Of a stretch of DNA of 64,000 nt, positions 33,961 through 43,967 are shown piece after piece. The position numbers and the translations under genes are program-made. Position 1 is the first letter of the stretch, and each line of letters begins with the position of its first letter. The notes under the pieces are model-generated. The model did not search any database. It saw only the letters and a program-made list of their open reading frames with translations, and had not been told where the DNA came from. Origin of the DNA: Cloacibacterium sp. TD35 (GTDB lineage: Bacteria > Bacteroidota > Bacteroidia > Flavobacteriales > Weeksellaceae); contig NZ_CP104850.1 in NCBI RefSeq assembly GCF_028864635.1, positions 186,001-250,000 of the forward strand. The letters are read 5' to 3'.

Positions 33961-36372
33961 ATGAATAACGTTTTCAAGTTTTTGTTGCTTTTCTTAGCAG
34001 CAAATCTTTTCGCACAAAACAATCAAAGATTTTTTCAAAAAATTAAATTTAAAAATAACACCGCCGAAATTTCTGTCAATGATGGATTATATCAAGTGAA
34101 ATTCTACACTCCAGAAATGGTAGAAACGGCATTTATTCCTAAAAACCAAACGATTACAGAAAATTCTCACGCTGTAATTCTTGCTCCACAATCTGTAAAA
34201 TACAATTTCAGAGAAACCAGAGGTTTTGCATGGATTGAAACATCTGGAATTACCGTAAAAATTCAAAAAGTACCTTTTCAAATTTCATATTATAAAGATG
34301 ATGAACTCTTGATTTCCGAAAAAAACGGTTACGGAACGTATGAAAATGGCGAAATCAATAATCATCCACAAAATTTTGAAACGTTGAATTTTAATATAAC
34401 ACCAGACGAAATTTTATTTGGAGCTGGTTCTAGAGCTCTTGGAATGAACAGACGAGGAAACAGATTAATGCTCTACAATCGTGCTCAATATGGTTTTGAA
34501 ACTCACGCTCCATTGCTCAATTTCTCGATGCCCATCGTAGTTTCGAGTAAAAAATATTTACTGCATTTTGATAATTCACCAATTGGTTACCTAGATTTGG
34601 ACAGCAAAAAAGACAATTCTCTCACTTACGAAACGGTTTCTGGAAGAAAAGTTTACCAAGTGATTTCAGGAAATTCTTGGGACGATTTGGTTAAAAATTA
34701 TACGGATTTAACAGGAAAACAACCGATGCTTCCAAGATGGAGTTTAGGAAATTTTTCGAGCAGATTTGGATATCATACACAGCAACAAACTTTAGAAACG
34801 ATTGAGAAATTCAGAGCCGAAAAAATTCCGGTTGATGCCATTATTTTAGATTTATATTGGTTCGGAAAATCTATTCAAGGAACGCTCGGAAATTTTGCTT
34901 GGGACAAAGATAATTTCCCAAAACCTCAACAAATGATTGACGATTTGCGAAAAAACAACGTAGAAACCATTCTCATCACCGAACCTTTCGTGGTGAATAC
35001 TTCTTCGCGTTATCAAGAAGCTCTTGACAAAGAAATTTTGGCAAAAAACAATGAGGGAAAAGCATTTATGTACGATTTTTATTTCGGGCACACTGGTTTG
35101 ATTGACATTTACAGCCAAAAAGGAAATTCTTGGTTCAAAAATATTTACAAAGACTTATTAAATCAAGGCGTTACAGGAATTTGGGGAGATTTAGGTGAGC
35201 CAGAAGTTCATCCTTCTACCATTCTTCACGGAAACGGTAAAAACGGCGACCAAGTTCACAATATTTACGGAATGGATTGGGCGAAATTGGTCAAAGAAAG
35301 TTTTGCAGAAACTTCACCAAATGCTCGTCCGTTTATTTTGATGAGAGCTGGTTATTCTGGTGCTCAAAGAAATGGCCTCGTTCCTTGGAGTGGCGACGTT
35401 TCTAGAAGTTGGGGCGGTTTGCAAAGTCAGCCTGATATTGCACTACAAATGGGACTTCAAGGAATAGCTTTTATGCACAGTGATTTGGGAGGTTTTGCAG
35501 GAAAAAATGAAGACGATGAATTGTATGCTCGTTGGTTGCAATACGGCGTTTTCAACCCAATTTACAGACCTCACGCTGATGAAAATGTACCAAGCGAACC
35601 AATTTACAGAAGCGAAAAAGCAAAAAATTTAGCCAAAAAAGCGATTGAATTGCGTTACGCTTTGCTTCCTTACAATTACAATTTAGTTTTCGAAAATCAC
35701 AAAAACGGAACTCCGTTAATGAGACCTTTATTTTTTGAAGAACCAGAAAATCAAAAATTGTACACGTATAATACCGCTTATTTTTGGGGCAAAGATTTCT
35801 TAATTTCTCCGATTTTAAATAAAGGACAAAAAGAACAAAGCATTTATTTTCCTAAAAATTCTGATTGGGTAAATTTCTATACTGATGAAAAAATTTCTGG
35901 CGGAACTACTCAGACTTTTGCCACGGAAGAAGATAAAATCCCAACTTTTGTAAGAGCAGGAAGCATCATTCCGATAGCGAAACCGATGCAATCTACCAAA
36001 GAATATGATGGAAATTCTTTGATTTTGCATTATTATTTTGACGAAAAAGTAAAAGAAACCGAACTGAAATTGTATAATGACGATGGTTTACAAAACGAAG
36101 CCTACGAAATAGGACAATTTGAACTCATGGAATTCGAAGCCAAACCCAATGGAAAAAACATCACTTTTGAGTTAGAAAATGAAGTGGGCGCAAATTTTTC
36201 TGCAAAATCTAAAAGTATAGAACTCATTATTCACCATGTTTCTAAAAATCCAAATTATGTAAAAGCAGGTTGTAAAAAATTAGAATACACTTATGATTCT
36301 GAGAAGAAAACATTGAAAGTAAATTTAGTTTGGGATTCTGCTAAAGAAAGTAAAGTGAAAATAAAACTATAA
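33961..36372 (+). CDS. GH31 alpha-glucosidase family protein, exported
   Basis: An 803-residue exported glycoside hydrolase. Signal peptide about residues 1-19 (MNNVFKFLLLFLAANLFAQ). After an N-terminal galactose-mutarotase-like part, the catalytic barrel carries the GH31 nucleophile Asp410 in GIWGDLGEPEVH and the acid/base candidate Asp479 in WSGDVSRSWGG. HSDLGGF follows, and a C-terminal beta domain closes the protein. Family members act on alpha-glucosides or transfer glucosyl units; exact specificity is unknown. With the amylase and malQ it fits alpha-glucan use. A strong terminator follows. Confidence 0.9.
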   Translation: MNNVFKFLLLFLAANLFAQNNQRFFQKIKFKNNTAEISVNDGLYQVKFYTPEMVETAFIPKNQTITENSHAVILAPQSVKYNFRETRGFAWIETSGITVKIQKVPFQISYYKDDELLISEKNGYGTYENGEINNHPQNFETLNFNITPDEILFGAGSRALGMNRRGNRLMLYNRAQYGFETHAPLLNFSMPIVVSSKKYLLHFDNSPIGYLDLDSKKDNSLTYETVSGRKVYQVISGNSWDDLVKNYTDLTGKQPMLPRWSLGNFSSRFGYHTQQQTLETIEKFRAEKIPVDAIILDLYWFGKSIQGTLGNFAWDKDNFPKPQQMIDDLRKNNVETILITEPFVVNTSSRYQEALDKEILAKNNEGKAFMYDFYFGHTGLIDIYSQKGNSWFKNIYKDLLNQGVTGIWGDLGEPEVHPSTILHGNGKNGDQVHNIYGMDWAKLVKESFAETSPNARPFILMRAGYSGAQRNGLVPWSGDVSRSWGGLQSQPDIALQMGLQGIAFMHSDLGGFAGKNEDDELYARWLQYGVFNPIYRPHADENVPSEPIYRSEKAKNLAKKAIELRYALLPYNYNLVFENHKNGTPLMRPLFFEEPENQKLYTYNTAYFWGKDFLISPILNKGQKEQSIYFPKNSDWVNFYTDEKISGGTTQTFATEEDKIPTFVRAGSIIPIAKPMQSTKEYDGNSLILHYYFDEKVKETELKLYNDDGLQNEAYEIGQFELMEFEAKPNGKNITFELENEVGANFSAKSKSIELIIHHVSKNPNYVKAGCKKLEYTYDSEKKTLKVNLVWDSAKESKVKIKL

Positions 36373-36376
36373 TTAC

Positions 36377-36410
36377 AAAATCGCCTCGCAAAATTGCGAG
36401 GCGATTTTTT
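36377..36410 (+). terminator. Terminator after the GH31 gene
   Basis: A 14-base stem AAAATCGCCTCGCA / TGCGAGGCGATTTT with a four-base loop and a T-run on the plus strand, six bases past the stop. Confidence 0.95.
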
Positions 36411-36430
36411 CAACAAATTAAAAACTATGG

Positions 36431-36556
36431 ACTCTTAGTTTGTTAAGAGTGACAAATGGAAATGAATTATGAATAAATCATTTTTTATTTTCTAAAATTT
36501 AAGAATCCTTTTAAACTATATTCTTACTTTTTACTTGAGTCTTTTTACTTGGCTCT
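36431..36556. repeat. Hairpin and direct-repeat remnants between GH31 gene and aceA
   Basis: A hairpin ACTCTTA-GTTTGT-TAAGAGT (36431-36450) is followed at 36527-36537 and 36541-36551 by two copies of CTTTTTACTTG. The second leads into TTGGCTCTT, the word seen in the queD-lpxH gap. It is probably a decayed dispersed repeat and partly serves as aceA 3' sequence. Confidence 0.4.
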
Positions 36557-36559
36557 TGA

Positions 36560-37837
36560 TTAATGGAATTGCTCCGCTTCCGTAGAACCAGCTAAAGCTG
36601 TAGTAGAAACATTTCCAGAAGTAACAGTGGTTTGAACTGCATCAAAATAACCTGTTCCCACGAAACTTTGGTGTTTCACTGCACGGAAACCTTTAGCCTG
36701 TAAAGCAAATTCTCTTTCCTGTAATTCGCTGTAACCAGCCATTCCTCTTTCTTTATAAGCCAACGCCAATTCGAACATCGCAGTATTCAATGCGTGGAAA
36801 CCTGCCAAAGTGATAAATTGGAATTTGTATCCCATTTTCGCTAATTCTTCGCGGAATGTTTCCATTTCAGGAACCGTCAATTTCGCTGCCCAATTGAAAG
36901 AAGGTGAACAGTTGTAAGCCAACATTTTACCAGGGAATTTTGCTTGAATTCCTTCTGCAAATTTTCTCGCATATTCCAAATCAGGATTAGAAGTTTCCAT
37001 CCAAATTAAATCAGCATAAGGCGCATAAGAAAGTCCTCTATCAATACCTTGTTCTACTCCACAATTCACTTGGAAGAAACCTTCAGAAGTCCTTGCACCA
37101 GTAACGAATTTTTTATCTCTATCATCAATATCAGAAGTCAATAAATCTGCTGCATCAGCATCTGTTCTTGCCACTAAAACAGTAGGAACTCCGCAAACAT
37201 CTGCTGCTAATCTTGCTGCAATCAATTTATTAATCGCTTCTTGAGTAGGAACCAAAACCTTTCCACCAAGGTGACCGCATTTTTTTGCAGAAGACAATTG
37301 ATCTTCGAAGTGAACACCAGCTGCACCAGCTTCTATCATTTGTTTCATCAGTTCAAAAGCATTTAGATTCCCCCCGAAACCAGCTTCTGCATCTGCAACG
37401 ATTGGAACCAAATAATCTTTTTCACCACCTCCATTTACAGACTGAATTTGGTCTGCTCTCAAAAGTGCATTATTGATTTTTTTCACAACTGCTGGAACTG
37501 AATTCGCAGGATAAAGCGATTGGTCAGGATACATTTCTCCAGAAAGATTCGCATCTGCAGCAACTTGCCAACCAGAAAGATAAATAGCTTCTAAACCTGC
37601 GTCCACTTCTTGAACCGCTTGATTTCCCGTTAAAGCTCCTAATCCGGCTACAAAATCTTGATTATTTAGCTTTTCCCAAAGCAACTCTGACATTTGTGTA
37701 GCGATGGTATAATCTAGCTTGTATTTTCCTCTTAGTTTTAAAACTTCTTCAGCCGAATAAGGCCTTGTAATTCCGCTCCATCTTGGATTTTCTCTCCATT
37801 CTTTTTCGAGCGCTTGGATTTGTTCTTGTCTGTTCAT
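36560..37837 (-). CDS. aceA: Isocitrate lyase
   Basis: A 425-residue enzyme that splits isocitrate to glyoxylate and succinate. The catalytic Cys187 lies in the signature [10 protein letters not shown] (184-193). [11 protein letters not shown] and the flexible loop and substrate motifs ([20 protein letters not shown]) match the bacterial AceA form. It is read after aceB with 35 bases between, on the same strand, so an aceB-aceA operon is likely. The divergent regulator upstream of aceB is the probable controller. Confidence 0.95.
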   Translation of the reverse strand: MNRQEQIQALEKEWRENPRWSGITRPYSAEEVLKLRGKYKLDYTIATQMSELLWEKLNNQDFVAGLGALTGNQAVQEVDAGLEAIYLSGWQVAADANLSGEMYPDQSLYPANSVPAVVKKINNALLRADQIQSVNGGGEKDYLVPIVADAEAGFGGNLNAFELMKQMIEAGAAGVHFEDQLSSAKKCGHLGGKVLVPTQEAINKLIAARLAADVCGVPTVLVARTDADAADLLTSDIDDRDKKFVTGARTSEGFFQVNCGVEQGIDRGLSYAPYADLIWMETSNPDLEYARKFAEGIQAKFPGKMLAYNCSPSFNWAAKLTVPEMETFREELAKMGYKFQFITLAGFHALNTAMFELALAYKERGMAGYSELQEREFALQAKGFRAVKHQSFVGTGYFDAVQTTVTSGNVSTTALAGSTEAEQFH

Positions 37838-37872
37838 GATATTTTGGGTTTGTTTGTTAAATTTTAGGGCTC

Positions 37873-39444
37873 TTAAATAAACGGATACGCTTTTAAGGTT
37901 AAAAAGTCCTCGAAATTTTCATCGAAAACCAACTCATTAAAGAGTTTTGTTGCCAAATCAAATTTTCCCTTTTCGTAACGATTTTCGCCTACATATTTTT
38001 TGATATTTTCGAGTTCTTCTTTCTCAAATTCCAGAACCATTTCTTGGGTCAATGTTCTTCCATCATTTAGTTTTGCTTTATTTTTCAGCCATTGCCAAAT
38101 TTGAGTTCTAGAAATTTCCGCAGTTGCAGCATCTTCCATTAAATTATACAATGCAGCAGCTCCAGTTCCCATGAGCCAAGATTCTATATAAAGAATTCCT
38201 ACGTTAATATTTTTTCTCACGCCTTTTTCGGTGATTTCCCCTTTTGGAACTTCTAATAAATCTGCCTCTGTAATATGATAATCTTCGTGTTTTTCAGAAA
38301 TTTGATTTGGAGTAGGCATAAATTCATCAAAAATTTGCTTCGCAACAGGAACCAAACCAGGATGTGCTACCCAAGTTCCATCGTGCCCGTTTTTCACTTC
38401 ACGTTCTTTGTCTGCTCTAACTTTTGCATATGCCAATTCGTTTTCTTCTTCATTATTTTTTACGGGAATTTGCGCTGCCATTCCTCCCATTGCATGAACT
38501 CCTCGTTTATGACAAACCTGAATCACTCGTTTTGAATAGGCACTCATAAAAGGAGAAGTCATGGTCACTTGATCTCTATCTGGAAATAAAAATTCCTTAT
38601 GATTTCTAAATTTTTTGATGTAAGAGAAAATGTAATCCCATCTTCCACAATTGAGTCCAGAACTATGTTCTTTGAGTTCGTATAAAATTTCATCGAGCTG
38701 AAAAGAAGCAGTAATGGTTTCTATAAGAACTGTGGCCTTAATTGTGCCTTGTGAAATACCTAAATAATTTTGTGAGAAATTGAAGATCTCATTCCACCAT
38801 TGTGCTTCTTTATAGTGCTCTAATTTTGGTAAATAAAAGTAGGGACCGCTTCCGTTTTCTAATAATTTCTTCGCATTTCTGAAAAAATAAATCCCGAAAT
38901 CTATAAGAGAACCAGAAGCTTTTTCTCCGTTTATCATTATATTTTTTTCGTCTAAATGTAACCCACGAGGTCTTACCAAAAGTACCGCCAATTTTTCGCC
39001 CAATTGGTATGCTTTTCCTTCTTCGTTTAAAAAATCTATGGTTCTATTGATAGCATCAGAAAGATTAATCTGTCCTTCCATGCAATTTTCCCAAGTTGGC
39101 GAATTAGAATCCTCAAAATCTGCCATAAAAGTAGACGCTCCAGAATTTAAGGCATTGATAATCATTTTTCTATCAACCGGACCAGTTATTTCTACACGTC
39201 TGTCTTGTAAATCTTTTGGCAATCTGCTGCACACCCAATTTTCTTCTCTAATTCCTAAAGTTTCTTCTGGGAATTTAGGAAAAATGCCTTCATCTATTTT
39301 TTGTTGCACCATTTTCCTTGCAGACAATAATTCTAATCTGTTTTGATTAAAATTTTTATGCAAGTGAATTAAAAATTTCACCAGTTCTTCCGAAAAAATT
39401 TCGGGATAATGATGAGCGGATGTGATTTTAAAATTAGACTCCAT
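37873..39444 (-). CDS. aceB: Malate synthase A
   Basis: A 523-residue enzyme condensing glyoxylate with acetyl-CoA to malate. The malate synthase A signature [17 protein letters not shown] is complete, with [20 protein letters not shown] and [12 protein letters not shown] blocks. The length fits the A isoform, not G. The frame extends to a TTG at 39468, but the ATG at 39444 is the family start. Its promoter region carries a TATATTTG box on the minus strand (39537-39530) and a perfect palindrome over the -33 position. Confidence 0.95.
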   Translation of the reverse strand: MESNFKITSAHHYPEIFSEELVKFLIHLHKNFNQNRLELLSARKMVQQKIDEGIFPKFPEETLGIREENWVCSRLPKDLQDRRVEITGPVDRKMIINALNSGASTFMADFEDSNSPTWENCMEGQINLSDAINRTIDFLNEEGKAYQLGEKLAVLLVRPRGLHLDEKNIMINGEKASGSLIDFGIYFFRNAKKLLENGSGPYFYLPKLEHYKEAQWWNEIFNFSQNYLGISQGTIKATVLIETITASFQLDEILYELKEHSSGLNCGRWDYIFSYIKKFRNHKEFLFPDRDQVTMTSPFMSAYSKRVIQVCHKRGVHAMGGMAAQIPVKNNEEENELAYAKVRADKEREVKNGHDGTWVAHPGLVPVAKQIFDEFMPTPNQISEKHEDYHITEADLLEVPKGEITEKGVRKNINVGILYIESWLMGTGAAALYNLMEDAATAEISRTQIWQWLKNKAKLNDGRTLTQEMVLEFEKEELENIKKYVGENRYEKGKFDLATKLFNELVFDENFEDFLTLKAYPFI

Positions 39445-39529
39445 AGTATATTTTGTTGTGGGTTTCAAAAAAATGTGGTTATTAGTTTTATTTGAAACGA
39501 AATGAATAGATTTTGAATTTGTTCTTTTG

Positions 39530-39622
39530 CAAATATAAAAAATATTTTCACTTACAGCGAACGTTCGCTAAATTTTTAATAAAAATTATTATGCGAAAAA
39601 TCGCTTATAATTCTTATCTTTG
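39530..39622. promoter_or_regulatory. Divergent aceB / regulator promoter with two operator-like palindromes
   Basis: Site 1 is the perfect palindrome AGCGAACGTTCGCT (39556-39569). It overlaps the expected -33 position of the aceB promoter, whose -7 box TATATTTG is at 39537-39530 on the minus strand. Site 2 is TGCGAAAAATCGCT (39592-39605), with the same GCGA/TCGC half-sites and the same length. It overlaps the -33 position of the regulator promoter, whose -7 box TATCTTTG is at 39615-39622. Centres are 36 bases apart. Binding by the divergent regulator is inferred. Confidence 0.65.
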
Positions 39623-39671
39623 AATTTTAAAGGGTTTTTACCTCTTATTTAGATTCAATAAAAATTTTATA

Positions 39672-41147
39672 ATGAACAGCGAAAGTGATTTTATCAAAAC
39701 CGTTTTTGGTTTAAAACTGAGACAACAGAGACAAAAAAGAAATTGGTCACTGCAAGATTTGGCAGACAAAACCAAACTTTCAAAATCTTATCTTAATGAA
39801 ATAGAAAACGGAAAAAAATATCCTAAACATGATAAAATCATTCAGTTAGCTGATGTACTGAATTGCAAATTTGACGATTTAGTCTCTACCAAACTGGACA
39901 AAAACCTTGCTCCTTTTAGTGAAATTTTACAAAGCGATTTCTTCAAAGAAATTCCGCTAGAACTTTTTGGAATCAATAAAAATACACTCATTAATATCAT
40001 CAGTGAAGCTCCTAAAAAAGTAACTGCATTTATCAACACTTTGATTGAAATTTCCCAAAATTACAATCTCGGAAAAGAGCGTTTTTACTTCGCTGTGGTC
40101 AGAAGTTTTCAAGAATTATACGACAATCATTTTCCAGATATTGAAGAAAAAGCCAAAAATTTCGCTGATGAAAATCAATTAAAGCTCGGAAAAAACATTG
40201 ATATTAAACATTTAGAAAAAATTCTACTTGATGTTTTCGATTATGAAATAAAATCCGAAGATTTTGAGCAATATGGAACTTTAAATCATCTTCGTTCGCT
40301 TTACGTTCCTGAAAAAAAATTATTGATTCTCAATCGTTTACTTGATGAGAATCAAAAAACCTTCATTCTTGCTAAAGAAATTGGCTTTCAAGTTTTAGAA
40401 CTCAATCCAAGACCAAATACTTATTCCTGGTTAGACTTCACCAGTTTCGAAGAATTATTGAGTAATTTCTACGCTTCATATTTTGCAGGTTGTATTCTGA
40501 TACCAAAAGATGAATTGATCGAAAAAACAGAAGAATTCTTTGACGAACCAGACTTTGATTCTCAAAAATTCGATGAATTAATTGCCCATTTCACCAATTC
40601 TCCTGAGACTTTTTATTATCGCTTAACCAATTTACTTTCAGCCGAATTCGGGATAAAAGATTTATTTTATTTGTGTTTCGTCAAAAAGAAAAACACTGAC
40701 AAGGTGCAAATTCTGAAAGAATTACACTTGAATCAACAACAAGCTCCTCACGGAAACGCTACCAACGAACATTACTGCAGACGCTGGGTTGCAATTAAAA
40801 ATTTAAAAGAATTGCAAGAAAATGAAACCGCAACTTCTGCACAAATTTCTCATTACAAAGATTCTGGATTGAGCTATCTGGTAATTTCTACTTCGCACAG
40901 AAACCCATTTTCAGACGGAACCAACAGAAGTTACTGCTTGGGAATTTTACTGAATTCTAATTCCTTGAAAAAAATAAAATTTGCAAAAAACGACAGCATT
41001 AAATCTGAAGACGTAGGCGTTACTTGCGAAACATGCAGCATCTCTGACTGCGAAGTAAGAAAAGCACCACCAACCCGATTAGAAAAAGAACACTTCAACG
41101 AAAGCATGAAAAAAGCGATTGCTAAAATCAGAAAAGAAGTGCTCTAA
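39672..41147 (+). CDS. XRE-family regulator with IrrE-like and ScfR/RamB C-terminal domains
   Basis: A 491-residue transcription regulator. The helix-turn-helix is at about residues 13-68 (LRQQRQKRNWSLQDLADKTK, SKSYLNEIENGKKYP). The middle has the ImmA/IrrE-like region, but the HExxH is degenerate (LAKEIGF), so no protease activity is expected. The C-terminus has the short-chain fatty acyl regulator domain with CETCSISDCEVRKAPP. RamB of Corynebacterium, of the same architecture, controls acetate and glyoxylate genes. Here the gene is divergent from aceBA, so it likely senses an acyl-CoA or acetate state and controls that operon and itself. Confidence 0.85.
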   Translation: MNSESDFIKTVFGLKLRQQRQKRNWSLQDLADKTKLSKSYLNEIENGKKYPKHDKIIQLADVLNCKFDDLVSTKLDKNLAPFSEILQSDFFKEIPLELFGINKNTLINIISEAPKKVTAFINTLIEISQNYNLGKERFYFAVVRSFQELYDNHFPDIEEKAKNFADENQLKLGKNIDIKHLEKILLDVFDYEIKSEDFEQYGTLNHLRSLYVPEKKLLILNRLLDENQKTFILAKEIGFQVLELNPRPNTYSWLDFTSFEELLSNFYASYFAGCILIPKDELIEKTEEFFDEPDFDSQKFDELIAHFTNSPETFYYRLTNLLSAEFGIKDLFYLCFVKKKNTDKVQILKELHLNQQQAPHGNATNEHYCRRWVAIKNLKELQENETATSAQISHYKDSGLSYLVISTSHRNPFSDGTNRSYCLGILLNSNSLKKIKFAKNDSIKSEDVGVTCETCSISDCEVRKAPPTRLEKEHFNESMKKAIAKIRKEVL

Positions 41148-41230
41148 ATTTTAACATTTTTTGCGGATAACTTTAGACAAAATCTATTGAAATTTTATTT
41201 TGCGCGAACTATCTTTGACCTAAGAAGATT

Positions 41231-42487
41231 ATGAATTTAGACAGAATAAAAGAAAAATTAGAAATCCTTGCAGACGCCGCTAAATACGACGTTTCCTGCT
41301 CTTCGAGTGGTGGAAATCGTAAAAACAAAGGCGGATTAGGCAATAGTCATACTGCGGGAATTTGTCACTCCTTTACAGAAGATGGCAGATGTATTTCTTT
41401 GCTCAAAATTCTCTTAACCAATCATTGCATTTACGACTGTTTATATTGCGTTTCCAGAAAATCAAACGACATAAAACGGGCTGCTTTCACGGTAGAAGAA
41501 GTGGTAGACCTCACGATGAATTTCTACCGCAGAAATTATATTGAGGGCTTATTTTTAAGTTCTGGAATTTTTAAAAATGCAGATTTCACTATGGAACGAT
41601 TGGTGAGAATTGCCCAAAAATTGAGAGAAGAACATAACTTCAATGGCTACATTCACCTAAAAACCATTCCTGGAGCAAGTGATGAACTAATTAGAGAAGC
41701 GGGTTTATACGCAGACAGACTTTCCATCAATTTGGAAATTCCTACAGAATCTGGTTTAAAACTTCTCGCTCCCGAAAAATCTCATCAAGACATGATAAAA
41801 CCGATGGGTTTTATTAAAAATGCTTTAACGGTTTATCAAGAAGAAAGAAAAATTTTTAGAAAAGTTCCCAAATTCGCTCCAGCTGGTCAATCTACCCAAA
41901 TGATTGTGGGTGCAACCAACGAAACTGACCTGAAAATCATTCATGTAGCCAAACATTTTTATCAAAATTACAACATGAAACGGGTGTATTATTCTGGTTA
42001 CGTTCCTGTTTTAGAAGATAAAAATTTACCTTCCATTCATGCTCAAGTTCCGATGCAAAGGGAAAACCGGCTGTATCAAGCAGATTGGCTGATGCGTTTT
42101 TATGGTTTTGATGCCAATGAAATTTTAGATAAAAATCATCCGTTTCTAGATTTAGAAGTAGACCCAAAATTAGCTTGGGCACTTAGAAACAGAGAAAAGT
42201 TCCCAGTAAATATCAATACTGCACCGAAAGAAATGCTACTAAGGATTCCTGGAGTGGGTGTAACTTCTGTAAATAAAATTCTGATGGCGAGAAAATTTCA
42301 GAAATTGAATTTAGAACACCTCAAAAAAATGGGCGTTGCAATCAACAGAGCCAAATACTTTATAGAATTTGAAAGTCAAAATATTTTCAGCCGATTAATT
42401 GATGAGCAAAATTTCAGACAAATCATTGTAAATGGCATGAAATCTAAATGGCAAAATCCGTTTTCGGAGCAGTTAAGTTTGTTTTAA
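41231..42487 (+). CDS. Putative DNA modification/repair radical SAM protein
   Basis: A 418-residue radical S-adenosylmethionine protein of the TIGR03916 type. The iron-sulfur triad is Cys66, Cys70, Cys73 in NHCIYDCLYC. A helix-hairpin-helix DNA-binding part is near residues 330-350 (MLLRIPGVGVTSVNKI). The N-terminus has a conserved CSSSGGNRK segment and GICHSF. The reaction is unknown. A TATCTTTG box at 41210-41217 with TTG 20 bases upstream is the likely promoter. The partner gene follows 15 bases later. Confidence 0.85.
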   Translation: MNLDRIKEKLEILADAAKYDVSCSSSGGNRKNKGGLGNSHTAGICHSFTEDGRCISLLKILLTNHCIYDCLYCVSRKSNDIKRAAFTVEEVVDLTMNFYRRNYIEGLFLSSGIFKNADFTMERLVRIAQKLREEHNFNGYIHLKTIPGASDELIREAGLYADRLSINLEIPTESGLKLLAPEKSHQDMIKPMGFIKNALTVYQEERKIFRKVPKFAPAGQSTQMIVGATNETDLKIIHVAKHFYQNYNMKRVYYSGYVPVLEDKNLPSIHAQVPMQRENRLYQADWLMRFYGFDANEILDKNHPFLDLEVDPKLAWALRNREKFPVNINTAPKEMLLRIPGVGVTSVNKILMARKFQKLNLEHLKKMGVAINRAKYFIEFESQNIFSRLIDEQNFRQIIVNGMKSKWQNPFSEQLSLF

Positions 42488-42502
42488 TTGATTTCGATTG
42501 AA

Positions 42503-43267
42503 ATGACTACATTAATATATGATTCCACTTTTGAAGGATTAATGACCGCTGTATTTGAAGTTTTCGAGTACAAATATGATACTGTGGAAATTGTTGCTCA
42601 ACAAAATTACAGTCAAGAAAATTTCTTCGCAGAAACACATGAGGTGATTACTGATTTTACCAAATCTGACCGAGTTCTGAAAAAATTGGAAGAAAACCTA
42701 GGAAAGCAAGGCATTTCTCAACTCATGATGGTTTATTTGTCGGAGAGAAAAGACTTGGAACGATTAATTTTGAGTGTAATTCGACACTCCATAAAACATC
42801 CAAAACAAAATATTTTACAAGATTTTGGGAATGAAGATATTTTAGAAATTTCTAAAATATGCAGAAGCGTGAGCAGAGAACGACACAGAATGCTGGCTTT
42901 TGTACGTTTTGAATTATTACAAGACGAAGTTTATTTTGCCAAAATAGAACCTGATTTTAATGTTTTACCACTTATCAGAAAACATTTTAAAGAAAGATAC
43001 GCTGACCAAAAATGGATGATTTTCGATTTGAAAAGGCATTATGGAATTTTTTACGATTTAAAAGAAGTTCATTTTTTCACGACTGATTCTTCTCAAATGC
43101 AAAATTTCAGAAACTCTGAGCAGTTCCATCACGATGAAGAGAAAAAATACCAAAAACTTTGGCAACGTTACTTTGTAAAAACTGGAATTCCTGAACGAAA
43201 AAACATGAAACTTCATATTCAGTGGGTTCCGAAACGCTATTGGAAATATCTGACGGAGAAGTTTTAA
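42503..43267 (+). CDS. Putative DNA repair protein, TIGR03915 type (DUF4130)
   Basis: A 254-residue protein regularly found beside the radical SAM protein above. It begins MTTLIYDSTFEGLMTAVFEVF and has RHSIKHPKQNIL, RERHRMLAFVRFE and YADQKWMIFDLKRHYGIFYD blocks of the family. No catalytic motif is established. In some species it is fused to uracil-DNA glycosylase, which is why repair is proposed. The longer frame starts at a TTG one base after the previous stop; the ATG at 42503 fits the family. Confidence 0.8.
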   Translation: MTTLIYDSTFEGLMTAVFEVFEYKYDTVEIVAQQNYSQENFFAETHEVITDFTKSDRVLKKLEENLGKQGISQLMMVYLSERKDLERLILSVIRHSIKHPKQNILQDFGNEDILEISKICRSVSRERHRMLAFVRFELLQDEVYFAKIEPDFNVLPLIRKHFKERYADQKWMIFDLKRHYGIFYDLKEVHFFTTDSSQMQNFRNSEQFHHDEEKKYQKLWQRYFVKTGIPERKNMKLHIQWVPKRYWKYLTEKF

Positions 43268-43394
43268 TTCTTAAAAAAAACAGAAACCGTCTTGCTCTAA
43301 TAAAAAAAAATCATTTCTTAACTTACATCAATGCATCTAGGTTTAAGTACATCGTACATTTGCACCATAATAATTAACTAAAATACAAAATATT

Positions 43395-43904
43395 ATGGCA
43401 ACAAAATGGAACTTAGACACTACACACAGTGAAATCACTTTCAAAGTAAGACACATGATGATTTCTAACGTAAAAGGAGCGTTTAACACTTTTACTGCAG
43501 AAGTAGAAGCAGAAGATGATACTTTTAAGAATGCAAAAGTAAGCGCAACCATCCAAACAGATTCTATTGACACAAATAATGATGACAGAGACGCTCACTT
43601 AAAAAGCGCAGACTTTTTCAATGCTGAGCAAAACCCAACGATTACTTTTGAAAGTTCTTCTTTAGCAGATGATGTAACAGGACATTTGACCATCAATGGT
43701 GTAACTAAGCCTGTACAATTAGAAGTTGAATTTGGTGGAATCAACCAAGACCCTTGGGGAAACACTAAAGCTGGATTTACTTTTGAAGGAAAAATCAAAA
43801 GAAGTGATTTCGGTCTAAACTGGAATGCAGCCTTAGAAACCGGCGGTGTTTTAGTAAGCGATGATGTAAAAATCGCTGGAGAATTACAATTTGTAAAAGG
43901 ATAA
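43395..43904 (+). CDS. YceI family lipid-binding-like protein
   Basis: A 169-residue protein with the YceI lipocalin-like barrel: WNLDTTHSEITFKVRHMMISN at the start, GAFNTFTAEV, VTGHLTINGVTKPVQLEVEFGG and KRSDFGLNW. No signal peptide is seen, so this member appears cytoplasmic. YceI proteins bind isoprenoids or similar lipids; the ligand here is unknown. A TACATTTG box at 43355-43362 gives a likely start site. The gene is monocistronic with a terminator. Confidence 0.9.
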   Translation: MATKWNLDTTHSEITFKVRHMMISNVKGAFNTFTAEVEAEDDTFKNAKVSATIQTDSIDTNNDDRDAHLKSADFFNAEQNPTITFESSSLADDVTGHLTINGVTKPVQLEVEFGGINQDPWGNTKAGFTFEGKIKRSDFGLNWNAALETGGVLVSDDVKIAGELQFVKG

Positions 43905-43920
43905 AAAACAAACGATGAAA

Positions 43921-43959
43921 GATGCAGAATGTTTTTTCAATATTCTGCATCATTTTTTT
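43921..43959 (+). terminator. Terminator after the YceI gene
   Basis: Stem GATGCAGAAT / ATTCTGCATC (43921-43930, 43942-43951) with an 11-base loop followed by a T-run. A TTG at 43929 lies inside it, so that cannot be the start of the next gene. Confidence 0.9.
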
Positions 43960-43967
43960 TAATCAAA

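Noticed and set aside
39526-39533. TTTGCAAA read as a RamB-type operator
   Set aside because: It overlaps the aceB -7 box and is a frequent word in AT-rich DNA; the longer GCGA/TCGC palindromes are better candidates.
43929-43967. Upstream start for the dioxygenase gene
   Set aside because: The TTG lies within the yceI terminator stem-loop, so it would not be in the dioxygenase message.
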